NCBI GenBank assembly: GCA_020633555.1
Contig: JACKDL010000003.1
Location: 252,547-316,546, forward strand
Source of the DNA: Myxococcales bacterium
GTDB taxonomy: Bacteria > Myxococcota_A > Bradymonadia > UBA7976 > UBA1532
Length of the DNA stretch: 64,000 nucleotides
Reading direction: 5' to 3'
Made by a program: the position numbers and the translations under genes. Positions 46,501-55,577 of this stretch are shown here, in pieces (within the stretch, counting starts at the first letter, position 1; each line of letters begins with the position of its first letter). A model generated the notes under the pieces. That model saw only the letters and a list, made by a program, of their open reading frames with translations. It was not told the DNA's origin and ran no database searches.

Positions 46501-47355
46501 CACCAGACCGTGTGGGACGGCCTGCGCGGCCTGACCGACCGCTTCGACGTGCGCTTCGCCTGCCGGGACGCCCTGGGCGCCGCCGGCGATCCCCTGACCG
46601 TGGACCTGAGCTTCTACGACGTGGGCTGGTACCACGAGATCACCACGGGCGCCGACGCCGACAGCTGCTTCAGCGAGAACCAGGGGGCCGGCGTGGACCT
46701 GCCCGTGCCCGCCCGGCGCGACAACGTGGGCGGCGTCGCCCGCGCCCTGGGCGCGCCCTACGCGCCGCAGAACCCGATCTTCAGCGGCGGCGACTACCTG
46801 GAGGGCGAGGATAGCTGCGACAGCACCAGCGACTTCACGGTGGATCTGGACGATCGCGGCATGGACTCGGAGCAGAGCGACGGCACCGACTGGGGCGAGG
46901 ACGACGGCGCCCGCAAGTGCGGCCGCAGCGGCCTGGCCACGGGCCAGTGGTTCCTGTTCGCCCGCGAGCGCCGCGCCCCGTCGCTGGCTTGCCCGGCGGA
47001 CGATCCGCTGGAGGACGATGACGCGGCCGCCACCGCCCTGCCCATCCGCGTGGGCCCCACCTGGCACCGCATCATCTGCGGCGCCGACGAGGACTGGCAC
47101 CAGCTCACCGGCGTGGCCGACACCTGCTACCAGATCACCCTGCGGTTCCGGGACGTCGCCGGCGACATCGACGTGATCGCCTACGACACCGCCGGCGCCG
47201 AGATCGGCCGCGCCGCCACGGTCACCGACGACGAGGTGCTGACGGTGCGGGCGCCGGCGGACGGCATCATCCGCTTCAAGGTGCGCGGCTGGCTGTTCGG
47301 GGCGAACGGCTTCAACGAGTACACGCTGCAGTTGGCCACCGCCGCCTGCCCGTGA
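43591..47355 (+). CDS. MopE-repeat lipoprotein with fibrinogen-like and PPC domains
   Basis: 1254 residues, GTG 43591. Lipobox ASFGC (Cys21), then an Asp/Ala/Pro linker to about 100. Fourteen copies of the C-N/D-x2-D-x-DC-D/N-G-x2-D-E motif follow up to about 900, each in a unit of about 50-60 residues with extra Cys. This is the putative metal-binding (MopE-type) repeat common in myxobacterial surface proteins. Residues about 900-1126 resemble a fibrinogen-like C-terminal domain (SGVYRLQPPG, VDVYCDMTTDGGGWTLVG). A PPC-like beta domain ends the protein. Its last 44 bp overlap the opposing PIN gene. Metal and ligand are unknown. Confidence 0.9.
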   Translation: MAVGPSRKALWLLGLAASFGCAELDPMAGQDARIARDAAPASDLAVDAALPADGAPADAALDAATPTDQALPPMDGDAPDAAPAPDLGAPDQGAVPDGCVPTPEACNGVDDDCDGRTDEAADKLVLTRVCYDGPEGTGAVGACEAGLSTCTDGAWGPCEGQVLPADEACNAADDDCDGTTDEAPGGAVLTEACYDGPADTAGVGACRTGLRACAAGAWGPCEGQVPPSAELCDGLDNDCDGAADDVAGGCACEPGAARDCYPGPAGTQGVGPCIGGRQTCAADGRAWGPCVGAQGPEPERCDGTDEDCDGRVDEQVAGTGAPCVIGVGACRAQGQTVCDDARGEVVCDAFAGAPGPERCNDLDDDCDGRADEGLGRGAPCTVGQGACRASGGLGCGPDGAVVCTAQAGAPAPEACNNLDDDCDGAVDEGFDRGAACEVGVGVCARTGQIVCRPQGDAVCSVGPGPAGAAELCNGRDDDCDGRTDEGEPEAGLACATGQPGRCAAGTTACVGGRRVCRPSLAPGAETCDGVDEDCDGAVDEAALGGPLRVTCYPAPAETNGVGPCRTGEQLCVNGGLSACVGAVLPGAELCDGIDNDCNGRVDDVAEGSCVCQAGTERPCYPGAPGTEGVGLCRAGTQRCRADGTGYGACGGAVVPAPEQCDGQDHDCDGQTGDVQGVGDACAVGLGPCRVEGVRRCLGGELGCDAQALPARAETCNGVDDDCNGVVDDVPGAGDACTLGVGACAREGRRVCGADPQPGCDAVPGQAAAEICNGADDDCDGATDEGLGGAPCAVGEGACRREGVTACQGQAIACGVAPGAPAPEACNGVDDDCDGTADEATVGQACTVGVGACVRAGATTCAAGVGGCDAVAGAPGAEICGGGDEDCDGRTDEGLDCDPSPSCEAARLAGAAVSGVYRLQPPGAAAPVDVYCDMTTDGGGWTLVGSTAGTTLDDAGGAWYADLATLAPAAGHQTVWDGLRGLTDRFDVRFACRDALGAAGDPLTVDLSFYDVGWYHEITTGADADSCFSENQGAGVDLPVPARRDNVGGVARALGAPYAPQNPIFSGGDYLEGEDSCDSTSDFTVDLDDRGMDSEQSDGTDWGEDDGARKCGRSGLATGQWFLFARERRAPSLACPADDPLEDDDAAATALPIRVGPTWHRIICGADEDWHQLTGVADTCYQITLRFRDVAGDIDVIAYDTAGAEIGRAATVTDDEVLTVRAPADGIIRFKVRGWLFGANGFNEYTLQLATAACP

Positions 47356-47752
47356 GCTGCCAGATCCGCTGAAGCTCGGTGTACGCGCCGAAGGCCGCGT
47401 CCTTGGAGACCAGGGGCGCCGCCTCCACAAGCGCCTGGGCGATCAACAAGCGATCGAACGGATCGCCGTGGTGTGGCGGGAGTTGGGCGACGGCGGCCAG
47501 GTGCGAGGGCGTGATGCCAAGCCAGCGCGTTCGCCTCAAGCTCAACAGGCGATTGGCAAACGCCTCGATGCCGCCGTGGAGCGAGATCCGGCCTCGCCCC
47601 AGCTTGATGGCCAACTTCCAGAGACTGGCGGGGCTGATGAGGAGCGTGATGGAGGGATCGCGCAGCGTTTCTGCGGCCTTGTCGCTCAAGCGGGCGGGAT
47701 CAGAGCCCATCCAGATGAGCACGTGAGTGTCGAGCAGGACCTGCACCGTCAC
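47312..47752 (-). CDS. PIN-domain toxin (VapC-like)
   Basis: 146 residues, GTG 47752, overlapping the antitoxin stop by four nt. PIN ribonuclease fold: VLLDTHVLIW with the first acidic residue, SPASLWKLAIKLGRGRI with Glu replaced near the usual site, and HHGDPFDRLLIAQA with the third Asp. Of the type II PIN family whose members open with LLDTHVLLW and cut RNA. The C-terminal RRRWPTAACTR lies in the 44-bp overlap with the 3' end of the MopE-type gene on the other strand. Confidence 0.87.
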   Translation of the reverse strand: MTVQVLLDTHVLIWMGSDPARLSDKAAETLRDPSITLLISPASLWKLAIKLGRGRISLHGGIEAFANRLLSLRRTRWLGITPSHLAAVAQLPPHHGDPFDRLLIAQALVEAAPLVSKDAAFGAYTELQRIWQLTGRRRWPTAACTR

Positions 47753-47970
47753 TGGTACTCGGCGAATTCGTCCAGGGGCTCGTCGAAGTCCTCAGAGACG
47801 GACTCGACCAGGTCCGTGGCCCACCCAAAGACGGAGTCGTCCCGCTTCTGAGGTGCCGGCGCCGCACCCTCCAACTCAGCGACGCGCGCCTGCAGCCGCT
47901 GGAGCTCAACCTCCAGCGCGGCCAGGCGCTCCAGGGCGGACGGCAGATCAGTCAGGTCGGGTGCGGCCAC
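47749..47970 (-). CDS. Putative antitoxin of the PIN toxin
   Basis: 73 residues, GTG 47970 with GGAGGT five nt upstream. N-terminal two-thirds is a heptad-rich helix (LERLAALEVELQRLQARVAELEG). The C-terminus is acidic (ESVSEDFDEPLDEFAEY), as expected for the part that wraps and blocks a PIN toxin. No recognisable DNA-binding domain. The four-nt overlap with the toxin gene supports a toxin-antitoxin pair. Confidence 0.72.
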   Translation of the reverse strand: MAAPDLTDLPSALERLAALEVELQRLQARVAELEGAAPAPQKRDDSVFGWATDLVESVSEDFDEPLDEFAEYQ

Positions 47971-48019
47971 GGGACACCTCCAGGCGACGCCCGGAGTGTA
48001 GCGCGGCGCCGGCGCCGGG

Positions 48020-51000
48020 TCACAGCTCCAGGCTGAGGACCTCGAGGGTGCGCTGGGCGGGCTCCAGGTCGCTGCGGAACACGTAGCTGGACACCCACAG
48101 GGTGTTCCCGGCCACCTCGGCGTTGGCGTAGAAGCCGAACGCCCCCTGGTAGGCGCCCTCGGTGCCGCGCAGGTTCACCCGGGCCCAGCCCGACTCGGGG
48201 TCCCGGCCGCCGCGGCGGGCGAGCACCAGGTCGTGGCCGGTGGCGTCCTGGTAGACGATGAGCGGGTTGCCGTTGCCGTCCAGGCGCACGTTGCAGTCGT
48301 CGCCCACGATGTGCACCGCGTAGTCGCGGCCGCCCGTGTCCAGCCGCACGCCGTCGTCCACCCAGTCGTCCAGGCCCAGCTCGGGGGCCAGGTAGCGCAG
48401 GCTGTCGGTCAAGCCGTCCTGGTAGCAGAGGTGGGCGTTGCCGTCGCCGTCGAGGAACAGATCCACGTTGGCGCCCATGTCGCCCTCGCGCTCGGGGTGG
48501 CCCCAGCCGGCGAGCTGCTGGGGCGGGGCGAAGCCCACGTCCATGAAGCGGCTCATCCACAGGCTGCCGTTGGTGCGGTCGTACCAGGCCAGGGCGGGGT
48601 TGCCGTCGGGGCCGCGGGCCTGGCTGGCGAACAGGCCGGTGCCCTCGGGGTACACGCCGGCGTCCACCGGGCCCTCGGGCAGGGCGATGCGGTGCACCAC
48701 GAAGGGCTCGTTCCAGTCGGCGGCGCCCGTGGGCTCGGGGTTCTTGGCCAGCAGATAGCGCAGCTCGCTGGCCCGCTCGCCCTCCACCTCGGTCTCCAGC
48801 ACCTGGTACGCCACGCCCGGCACGCCGCGGGGGTCCAGGGTGACGGTGGCCCAGCGGCCCGGGCTGCCGCCCTCGGCCAGGGTGCGGGTGGCCCAGGTCA
48901 TGCCTGCGCCCTGGGGGGTGCCCAGGGCGTACTTCAGCGCGTCGTTGTCCTCGTCGCGGTACACCACGTGGAGTTGCCCGGCCGGGCCCACCGCCAGGCT
49001 GGTGTGGGTGCCCACGTCCGGCCCCTCGTCGGCCACGCCGCCCCGGGGCCCGCTGGGGGCGCCCTCCACGTCGCCGCCCTCGGGCAGGCCGTCCACCCAC
49101 ATCCACTCGAAGCCGCCGGCGAAGGTGAAGCGGCCCACCACCAGGTCGCCCCAGGTCTGGGCGTAGGCGCTGACCCACGCCGCGTCGCCCACCACCTGCA
49201 GATCGCTGTAGGCGCCCACGAAGCCGGCCTCCAGGGGCTCGATCTCCACGCAGGCGCAGGCCCCGCCGGCGTTCAGGCAGGTGGCCGGATCGCCCATGCC
49301 GGGATCCTGCACCTCGGCCACGAAGCCCTCGGGGCAGTCGGTCTGCGCGCAGGGGCTGGGCACGGCGCGGCAGGCGTTGTCCTGCTCGCAGCAGAACTGG
49401 CCCTCGCCGCAGCCGCCGGCGCAGAAGGGCTCGCACTCGCACAGGCCCGCGTTGCACACCGCGCCCCGGCCCCCCGAGCAGCTCAGCGCCGCACAGACGC
49501 TGGGATCCTCGGTGCAGGTGACGGTGACGCAGGCGCCGTCCTGGCAGACCTGATCCTCGGCACAGGCCGAGCAGGGATCGGTGCCCATGTCCTGGGCGGG
49601 CTCACCCCGGGCGGGCGGATCGTCGTCACAGCCGCCCAGGCCCAGCAGCGCCACCACCGCGGCCAGCGCCCCCAGCCGCCGCCGGCGCAGGCCCAGCAGG
49701 CCCAGCAGCGCCAGCCAGCCCAGCCCCACGGGGGTGGGCGCGTCGCCGTCCACCGAGCAGCCGCAGCCGCCCTCGCCGCCGCCGCGCTGATCGGGGGGCA
49801 GCCGGCCGATCAGGCCCAGCTCGGCCACGGCCACTGGGATCTCGGTGGCGTTGCCCGCCTCGTCGGTGGCCCGCACGGTGGCGTACTCGGCGCCGGCGGG
49901 CAGCGTCAGCCGGCCGTCCACCAGCGGCTGCCAGTCGCCGCCGTCCACCCGCGCCGCCAGCGCGATGGCCTCGGGCGGGCTCACCATGTCGCGGGCCGAC
50001 ACCGCCAGCGCGCCGTCCTCGCCGCTCACCGACACCTCGGGGGCGATGCTGTCGATGATGACCTCGATGGCCTTGGGCGTGGGATCCAGGGTGCGGTAGT
50101 CGTCCACCCGGCGCGCGCGTACGTAGATGGTGTGGCGGCCCTGCAGGATGAAGGCGGGGCTGCGCACCACCCGCTCGCGGCTGGGCGAGAACAGCGACCA
50201 CGAGTGATCATCCACCCGCACGCTGTACTCCATCTCGGCGCCGTCCTCGGCGCCGTCCCAGGCGTCCAGGGCCAGGCGCACGAAGGGCCGCCGCCACACG
50301 CCGGTGCCGTCCTCCACGAAGTCGGCGGTGGGCGGGATGTGCACCGCCAGCACCTTGGCGTCCGTCTCGACCCGGGCCGCCACGCCCTCGCCCATGTTCA
50401 CCTCTTCGCGGCGCTCCAGATCGGCGAACACGGCCAGCACCGTGCCGTCGTCGATGCCCGTGACCGAGCCCTCCTGCAGGTTGAGCTGGTAGCCCATGAT
50501 GTCGGGCAGGGCGATGGGATCGGCCAGCCCCTCCAGGGCGCCGTTCAGGATGGGCCCGATGAGCGCCGGCAGGAGCTGCACCAGCCGCTGCGCGCCGTCG
50601 GGCACGATCTCGTCGTTGGCCGCCTGCAGGTTCCGGATGGCGCCGGCCAGATCGCCGATGACGGGGATGACGCCGTTGTCGGGATCGAAGGCCAGGCCCA
50701 GGGGGATCTCGATGTCGGCGCGCAGGCTGAAGGCCCGGGCCCAGCGGCCCTCCATGAACAGGTGGAAGTCGATCCACACGTCGGGGAGCGTGATGGTCAG
50801 CAGGGGATCGTCCAGCTCAAAGCCGCCGTCGCCGTCGGCGCGCACCGTGTTGGTGCCGATGCGGAACTCGGGCACCTCCTGGGGCGACAGGGTGACGGCC
50901 ATGACGCCGCCGCGGCCCGCCAGATCCCGCAGGCCCGGCACCGCGATGGCCAGGAACTGCGTGCTGAGCTGCTCGATGTTCTCGCCCGACACGCTCAGGC

Positions 51001-52204
51001 ACAGGGCGCCCGAGTTGTACGCCGCCCACAGGGCGTGCTGGAGGGTCAGCTCGTGGATGCCCAGGCCCACCTCGAAGGGCTGGCCGCTGGGGCTCTCGTT
51101 CAGGCGCAGGGCGGCCGAGCGCGGCGGCTCGTCGGTGGGCGGCTGGGCCCGCCGCGGCACGCAGCGGTTGCGCTCGCTCACCGCGCCGGCGATCACGCCC
51201 ACCGACAGGCCCTCGTTCTCCACCTGCACGTAGCTGCCGGGGTTGCCGAAGTACTGAATCACCGCGCTCAGGCCCGGGCTGAAGCCGCCCAGCAGCTCGC
51301 CGATGTCGAAGGCACCCTCCAGGCCCAGCGGCGCGGGGATGCACGCCCCGCTGTCCAGCCGGCACTTGCCCCCATCGCAGCGCGGCGCCTCCTCGATGGG
51401 GCAGTCGGCGTCCACCTCGCAGCTCCGGCAGGTGAAGTCCTCGAGCACGCCCGCCAGCAGATCCACCAGGGCGCCGTCGATGAAGCCCTGCAGCAGATCC
51501 TGAATGAGATCACCGATGAAGGGCAGGTTCAGCGCCCCATCGATCAGATCGCACAGCGGGCTGAGGAAGCCGCCGTTGCCCTGCAGGCGGATGTTCAGAT
51601 CCGCCAGCCGGTACTGGGGGTTCTGCAGCGAGAAGGTGAGGTAGCGGGTGGGATCGGGGGTGGTCAGATCCAGATCCACGCTCACCGGGAACCCCGGGGC
51701 GTCCAGGCGGATGGCGCAGTCCACCACCGGCGAGGCACGCACGTCGAAGCGGGCGTTCAGCTCGTCGAAGGTGACGGTGGCCCGCAGGGTGGCCGCCCGC
51801 TCGGTGGGCGTGCCGTCCGCCAGCGGCGGCCCGGGGATGGGCTCCAGATCCACCGCCCCGATGCCCACGTTGACCTCGCAGCCGAGCTGCCCGTCGCTGC
51901 AGGGCTCGCTGTTGCAGTAGCCCCACTGGACCACCACCAGATCCCCGCCGTCGCCGGGGATGCACAGGCTCAGCCCCTCGGGGATCGCCTGGCTCAGCAG
52001 CGGCTCGACGTTCTCCTCCAGGAACTGCACGCCCGGCGCGCTGAGCCGGACCTGCACCGCCGAGTGGATCTTGTCCTTGTCGGGGAAGGCGGGGCCGTCG
52101 GGATCGCAGCCGGCGCACCCGTTTGACTGGCCGCAGGCGGCCACGGTCGCCACCAGGAAGACGCTGCGCAGGTAGACGCGCACCTCACGCCATCGGGTCG
52201 ACAT
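48020..52204 (-). CDS. Tandem fusion: MYXO-CTERM surface protein joined to a second lipoprotein
   Basis: 1394 residues in one frame, ATG 52204 after AGGAGG. Part 1 (1 to about 845): lipobox-like VAACGQ (Cys23), Cys-rich segments, repeated amphipathic beta/helix stretches, Ig-like LSLAVSARD region, then GGCGCSVDGDAPTPVGLGW, a hydrophobic stretch and RRRR. That is a MYXO-CTERM sorting signal, normally at a C-terminus. Part 2 begins directly with LGALAAVVALLGLGGC, a lipoprotein signal with Cys859, then Cys-rich modules and a beta-propeller-like domain (VYRDEDNDALKYALG, CYQDGLTDSLRYL). The two signals share the RRRR. It may be a polyprotein cleaved twice, or two genes whose boundary was lost; an internal GTG could start part 2. 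Confidence 0.82.
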   Translation of the reverse strand: MSTRWREVRVYLRSVFLVATVAACGQSNGCAGCDPDGPAFPDKDKIHSAVQVRLSAPGVQFLEENVEPLLSQAIPEGLSLCIPGDGGDLVVVQWGYCNSEPCSDGQLGCEVNVGIGAVDLEPIPGPPLADGTPTERAATLRATVTFDELNARFDVRASPVVDCAIRLDAPGFPVSVDLDLTTPDPTRYLTFSLQNPQYRLADLNIRLQGNGGFLSPLCDLIDGALNLPFIGDLIQDLLQGFIDGALVDLLAGVLEDFTCRSCEVDADCPIEEAPRCDGGKCRLDSGACIPAPLGLEGAFDIGELLGGFSPGLSAVIQYFGNPGSYVQVENEGLSVGVIAGAVSERNRCVPRRAQPPTDEPPRSAALRLNESPSGQPFEVGLGIHELTLQHALWAAYNSGALCLSVSGENIEQLSTQFLAIAVPGLRDLAGRGGVMAVTLSPQEVPEFRIGTNTVRADGDGGFELDDPLLTITLPDVWIDFHLFMEGRWARAFSLRADIEIPLGLAFDPDNGVIPVIGDLAGAIRNLQAANDEIVPDGAQRLVQLLPALIGPILNGALEGLADPIALPDIMGYQLNLQEGSVTGIDDGTVLAVFADLERREEVNMGEGVAARVETDAKVLAVHIPPTADFVEDGTGVWRRPFVRLALDAWDGAEDGAEMEYSVRVDDHSWSLFSPSRERVVRSPAFILQGRHTIYVRARRVDDYRTLDPTPKAIEVIIDSIAPEVSVSGEDGALAVSARDMVSPPEAIALAARVDGGDWQPLVDGRLTLPAGAEYATVRATDEAGNATEIPVAVAELGLIGRLPPDQRGGGEGGCGCSVDGDAPTPVGLGWLALLGLLGLRRRRLGALAAVVALLGLGGCDDDPPARGEPAQDMGTDPCSACAEDQVCQDGACVTVTCTEDPSVCAALSCSGGRGAVCNAGLCECEPFCAGGCGEGQFCCEQDNACRAVPSPCAQTDCPEGFVAEVQDPGMGDPATCLNAGGACACVEIEPLEAGFVGAYSDLQVVGDAAWVSAYAQTWGDLVVGRFTFAGGFEWMWVDGLPEGGDVEGAPSGPRGGVADEGPDVGTHTSLAVGPAGQLHVVYRDEDNDALKYALGTPQGAGMTWATRTLAEGGSPGRWATVTLDPRGVPGVAYQVLETEVEGERASELRYLLAKNPEPTGAADWNEPFVVHRIALPEGPVDAGVYPEGTGLFASQARGPDGNPALAWYDRTNGSLWMSRFMDVGFAPPQQLAGWGHPEREGDMGANVDLFLDGDGNAHLCYQDGLTDSLRYLAPELGLDDWVDDGVRLDTGGRDYAVHIVGDDCNVRLDGNGNPLIVYQDATGHDLVLARRGGRDPESGWARVNLRGTEGAYQGAFGFYANAEVAGNTLWVSSYVFRSDLEPAQRTLEVLSLEL

Positions 52205-52378
52205 CCTCAGGCCTCCTCTGTCCCATCGTGCGGGGTGGCGTGAAGGTAGGCCTCGCGCGCACGGGGGGTCAAGCCAGCCCCGCTGGGGGGGCGGGGCCAC
52301 GATTCTTGCCGGTGCGCGGCGCGGGCCCCTACAATCCCCCGTGGTGGCAGCCACCCCTGGAACGACGGACGACCGGAC

Positions 52379-54843
52379 GTGCAAGAAGGCCAGCGGTTCG
52401 GCCCATACGAGCTGATCAAGCGCATCGCCTATGGCGGGATGGCCGAGATCCACCTGGCGCGGGCGAGCGGCATCGGCGGCTTCGAGAAGCTGCTGGCCCT
52501 GAAGGTCATCCACCCGAAGTTCAGCACCGACCAGGAGTTCATCGACATGCTGGTGGACGAGGCGAAGATCGCCGTCCAGCTCAGCCACGTGAACGTCGGG
52601 CAGATCTTCGACCTGGGGCGCATCGAGGACACCTACTACATCGCGATGGAGTTCATCGACGGCAAGGACCTCTACCAGCTCCTGGTGAAGTGCTCCGAGC
52701 TCGAGATCGAGATCCCCTTCGACATCATCGTCTTCATCGCCATGGAGGCCGCCGCCGGCCTGCAGTACGCCCACACCAAGGCCGACAACTACGGGCGCCC
52801 GCTCAACATCGTCCACCGCGACATCAGCCCGCAGAACGTGCTCATCAGCTACGACGGCGAGGTCAAGATCGTCGACTTCGGCATCGCCAAGGCCAGCCAG
52901 CGCAGCAAGGAGACCGAGAGCGGGGTCATCAAGGGCAAGTTCTTCTACATGTCGCCCGAGCAGGCCTGGGGCGACCGCATCGACGCGCGCACGGACATCT
53001 TCAGCACGGGCATCTGCCTGTACGAGATGATCACTGGCGAGATGCTCTACAACGAGGAGAAGGCCCTGGCCCTCCTCGACAAGGTGCGCAAGGCCGAGAT
53101 CCCGCCCATGCGGGCCCGCCGCCGCGACCTGCCCCCTGCCCTCGAGGGCATCATCCTGAAGGCGCTGGCCCGGGATCGCGACAAGCGCTACCAGAGCGCG
53201 GGCGAGCTGCAGCGCGCCCTGTCGGCCTTCCTGTACAGCAACTGGCCCGACTTCAACCGCGGCCGGGTGAAGGCCTTCATGCGCCAGGTCTTCGGCGACC
53301 AGCGCTTCGTGCTGCCCATGCCCGCTGGCGGCCGCGCGGCGCCGCAGCTCAGCATCGAGGCCCAGGCGCCGGCCCCCAAGGAAGAGGTGGTCGACCTCGA
53401 CGCCACCGGCTCCTTGATGAGCGCCGACGACTACGACAAGGCGCCCGCCCACTCGGTGATCTTCGACCTGGGCCACTTCCAGGCGGCGCGATCGGCCGGG
53501 CCCGCCGAGGACGACGGCGATCCCACGGTGAACGCGGGCGGGGTCTACCTGCCCGACGACGACGACGACGACGCCGACAACGAGCGCACCATCGCCGAGG
53601 TGGTGTGGTCGCCCGGCGATCCGCTGCCCCAGGTGCCCCGGCCCCAGGCGCTGCACCAGCTCCAGCCCGCCGACGACGACGACGAGGACGCCACCTCGGT
53701 GATCGGGGCGGGCGCCATCGAGGCCGTGCGGGCCATGGTGTCGGGGGGCGACCGGCCCACCACCGAGGAGCCGCCCACTTCGCTGTTCAATCGCGACGGC
53801 GGCCTGCCGGCGCCCGGCCGGGCCCACCGCCCCGTGCAGCCCACGGCCGGCTCGAACGTGCCCCTGTCGCCGGCCCCGCGGGGCCCCGTGCCCCCGGCGC
53901 GCGCCTCGCACCCGCCCCCGGCCCCCGATCGGCCGCTGGCTGCGGCGGATCTGCCGGCCATGCCGCCGCCGAACATGCCGCCCATGCCGCCGGGCCCCAT
54001 GCCGCCGGCGCCCACGCCCATCCAGGCGCCCAGCCCGCCGAAGCCCATCCAGGCCCCGCCGGCGGTGAGCGTGCCGCGGCCAGCCGTCCCGGCCCCCCTG
54101 CCCCGCGGCCCGCCGCGCCGGCGCCGGCCGCGCGCCCTGCGCCTGCGGCCGCGCGCCCTGCGCCTGCGGCCCCCGCTGCCAAGGCTGCGGCGCCCGAGAA
54201 GCCGAAGCCCCGCAAGCGCAACCGGGGCGACGAGCGACACAAGCCCACCATCACCGTCATGCCCGGCCGCAAGAAGACCGGGCTGGCGAAGCTGTTCAGC
54301 CCCAAGGGCGTCACCGCCCTGGGCATCCTGGCCCTGTTGGGCGTGGCGGCCTTCCTGGTGAAGCCCTTCTTCACCAAGCAGGACCCCGCTGCCGCCAACC
54401 TGACCCTGGTGGTGAAGGCCGTGCCCGCCAACGCCACGGTCACGCTCGACGGCGCCGAGCGCGCCAAGACCACGCCCGCCCGCATCGAGGGCCTGGTGCC
54501 CGGCACCCAGCACAACCTGCGGGTGGAGGTCTCGGGCTTCACCCCCTACGAAGAGACGTTCACCGTCCCCGTGGAGAGCCAGGACGGCGAGCTGCGCAAG
54601 AGCGTCTTCCTGCGCAAGGCCATGGGCGTGCTGCTGCTGAAGACCGAGCCGCCCGGCGCCGAGATCTACATGGACGGCAAGTACATCGGCGACACGCCGC
54701 TGACCAAGAAGCAGCTCGACCGCGACAAGAACGAGATCGTGCTGTTGATCCGCAAGGACGGCTTCCAGGACCGCCGCGAGGTGCTCACCTGGGGTGAGCA
54801 GACCACGCTGGAGCACACGGTCCAGTTGAAGGCGAACAAGTAG
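52379..54843 (+). CDS. Ser/Thr protein kinase with PEGA tail, reading frame broken in linker
   Basis: Start GTG 52379. The kinase domain (about 8-275) has the Gly loop RIAYGGMAEIHLA, Lys in LALKVIHPKF, HRDISPQNV, DFGIAKAS and MSPEQAWGD. An acidic linker and a Pro-rich segment follow. In frame, coding degenerates after VSVPRPAVPAPL; one missing C in the six-C run at 54093-54098 would restore PAARPAP repeats and KPKPRKRNRGDERHKPT. A TM segment (VTALGILALLGVAAFLV) and two PEGA domains (VPANATVTLDGAERA, EPPGAEIYMDGKYIG) then end at TAG 54841-54843. Cytoplasmic kinase with external PEGA part, as often in myxobacteria. Break may be a sequencing error. Divergent from the tandem-fusion gene. Confidence 0.85.
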
Positions 54844-54849
54844 GACGCC

Positions 54850-55125
54850 GTGGCCGACGACGACCTCACCTGGTTCCGGGCGCTGCACGCTCGGGATCAG
54901 GCCGAGCGCGCCGCCCGCCTGACCGCCGCCGAGGCGGATCCCACCAAAGAGCCGTTTGATTTCAATGCGCTGGCGCAGGCCATCGACGTCACGCCCGAGT
55001 ACGGCCAGCCCGACTGGCCCGCCATCGAGGCGGCCTGGCGCGAGCGCTACTACCTGCGCTACCCCGACCTGCGCACCATGGCCGCGTTCATCGAGCTGAT
55101 GGTGTCCATGGCGCCGTACCGGTAG
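54850..55125 (+). CDS. Small acidic hypothetical protein
   Basis: 91 residues, GTG 54850, six nt after the kinase stop. Soluble, aromatic-rich: LTWFRALHARDQ, FNALAQAIDVTPEYGQPDWPAIEAAWRERYYLRYPDL, no signal or TM. I recognise no family. Tight spacing implies co-transcription with the kinase. It is followed by two perfect hairpins. Confidence 0.7.
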   Translation: MADDDLTWFRALHARDQAERAARLTAAEADPTKEPFDFNALAQAIDVTPEYGQPDWPAIEAAWRERYYLRYPDLRTMAAFIELMVSMAPYR

Positions 55126-55167
55126 GGCGCTGCCTGCGGCACTTCCGTGGTCCGGCCGATCCGGAGC

Positions 55168-55332
55168 AGGCGACCCGGCGCCACCTCGGGACGGAGCGCC
55201 ATGCGACCCGCCGCCACCTCGGAGCGGAGCGGCAGGCGACCGGGCGGCACCTCGGAGCGGAGCGCCATGCGACCCGCCGCCACCTCGGAGCGGAGCGCCA
55301 TGCGACCCGCCGCCACCTCGGAGCGGAGTGCC
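55168..55332 (+). repeat. Five tandem 33-bp repeats
   Basis: Units start at 55168, 55201, 55234, 55267 and 55300 with no spacers. Units 4 and 5 differ by one base; units 1-3 carry a few substitutions. Period is a multiple of three but no start or stop context supports translation. Confidence 0.93.
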
Positions 55333-55344
55333 AGACCAGGGGGA

Positions 55345-55386
55345 GCCGGCCGCAGGCCGGCGGTGCGGGGGACATTGGTCCCCCGC
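55345..55386 (+). terminator. Two consecutive hairpins after kinase operon
   Basis: Stem 1: 55345-55351 with 55355-55361 (7 bp, 3-nt loop). Stem 2: 55365-55373 with 55378-55386 (9 bp, loop ATTG). Both perfect; no T tract. They could end the kinase transcript. Confidence 0.45.
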
Positions 55387-55417
55387 CATCCAACACAGTA
55401 AACCCCGTTGATTGACA

Positions 55418-55577
55418 ACAGCTTTTCGTCGAAGCGGGGGGTGTCCGAGGGGGGCCGCCCCCTCGGCAGGGTCCCAGGGACAGCGTCCCTGGCCACGGAT
55501 ACCGCCACGGCCGCGAAGCGACCGACCCGGCGGAGACCGCAGCGGCAACCGCCGCCGCGGGCTCGACCGTGGCCGAA
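55418..55577 (+). repeat. Inverted repeat copy A with two internal palindromes
   Basis: About 160 bp, matching copy B at 55889-56052 in reverse complement. Best-conserved 50 bp (55443-55492) contains two palindromes: a G/C-run stem and CCAGGGACagcGTCCCTGG. Similarity continues more weakly to about 55577. Confidence 0.75.

Noticed and set aside
43606..47430. A 1274-codon open frame opposite the MopE-type gene
   Set aside because: Antisense shadow of a repetitive GC-rich gene.
48233..52126. A 1297-codon open frame on the plus strand opposite the tandem-fusion gene
   Set aside because: Shadow; no domain sense, and it conflicts with a well-supported minus-strand gene.
55168..55332. CRISPR array
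   Set aside because: The 33-bp units are directly adjacent with no spacers, and no cas genes are present.
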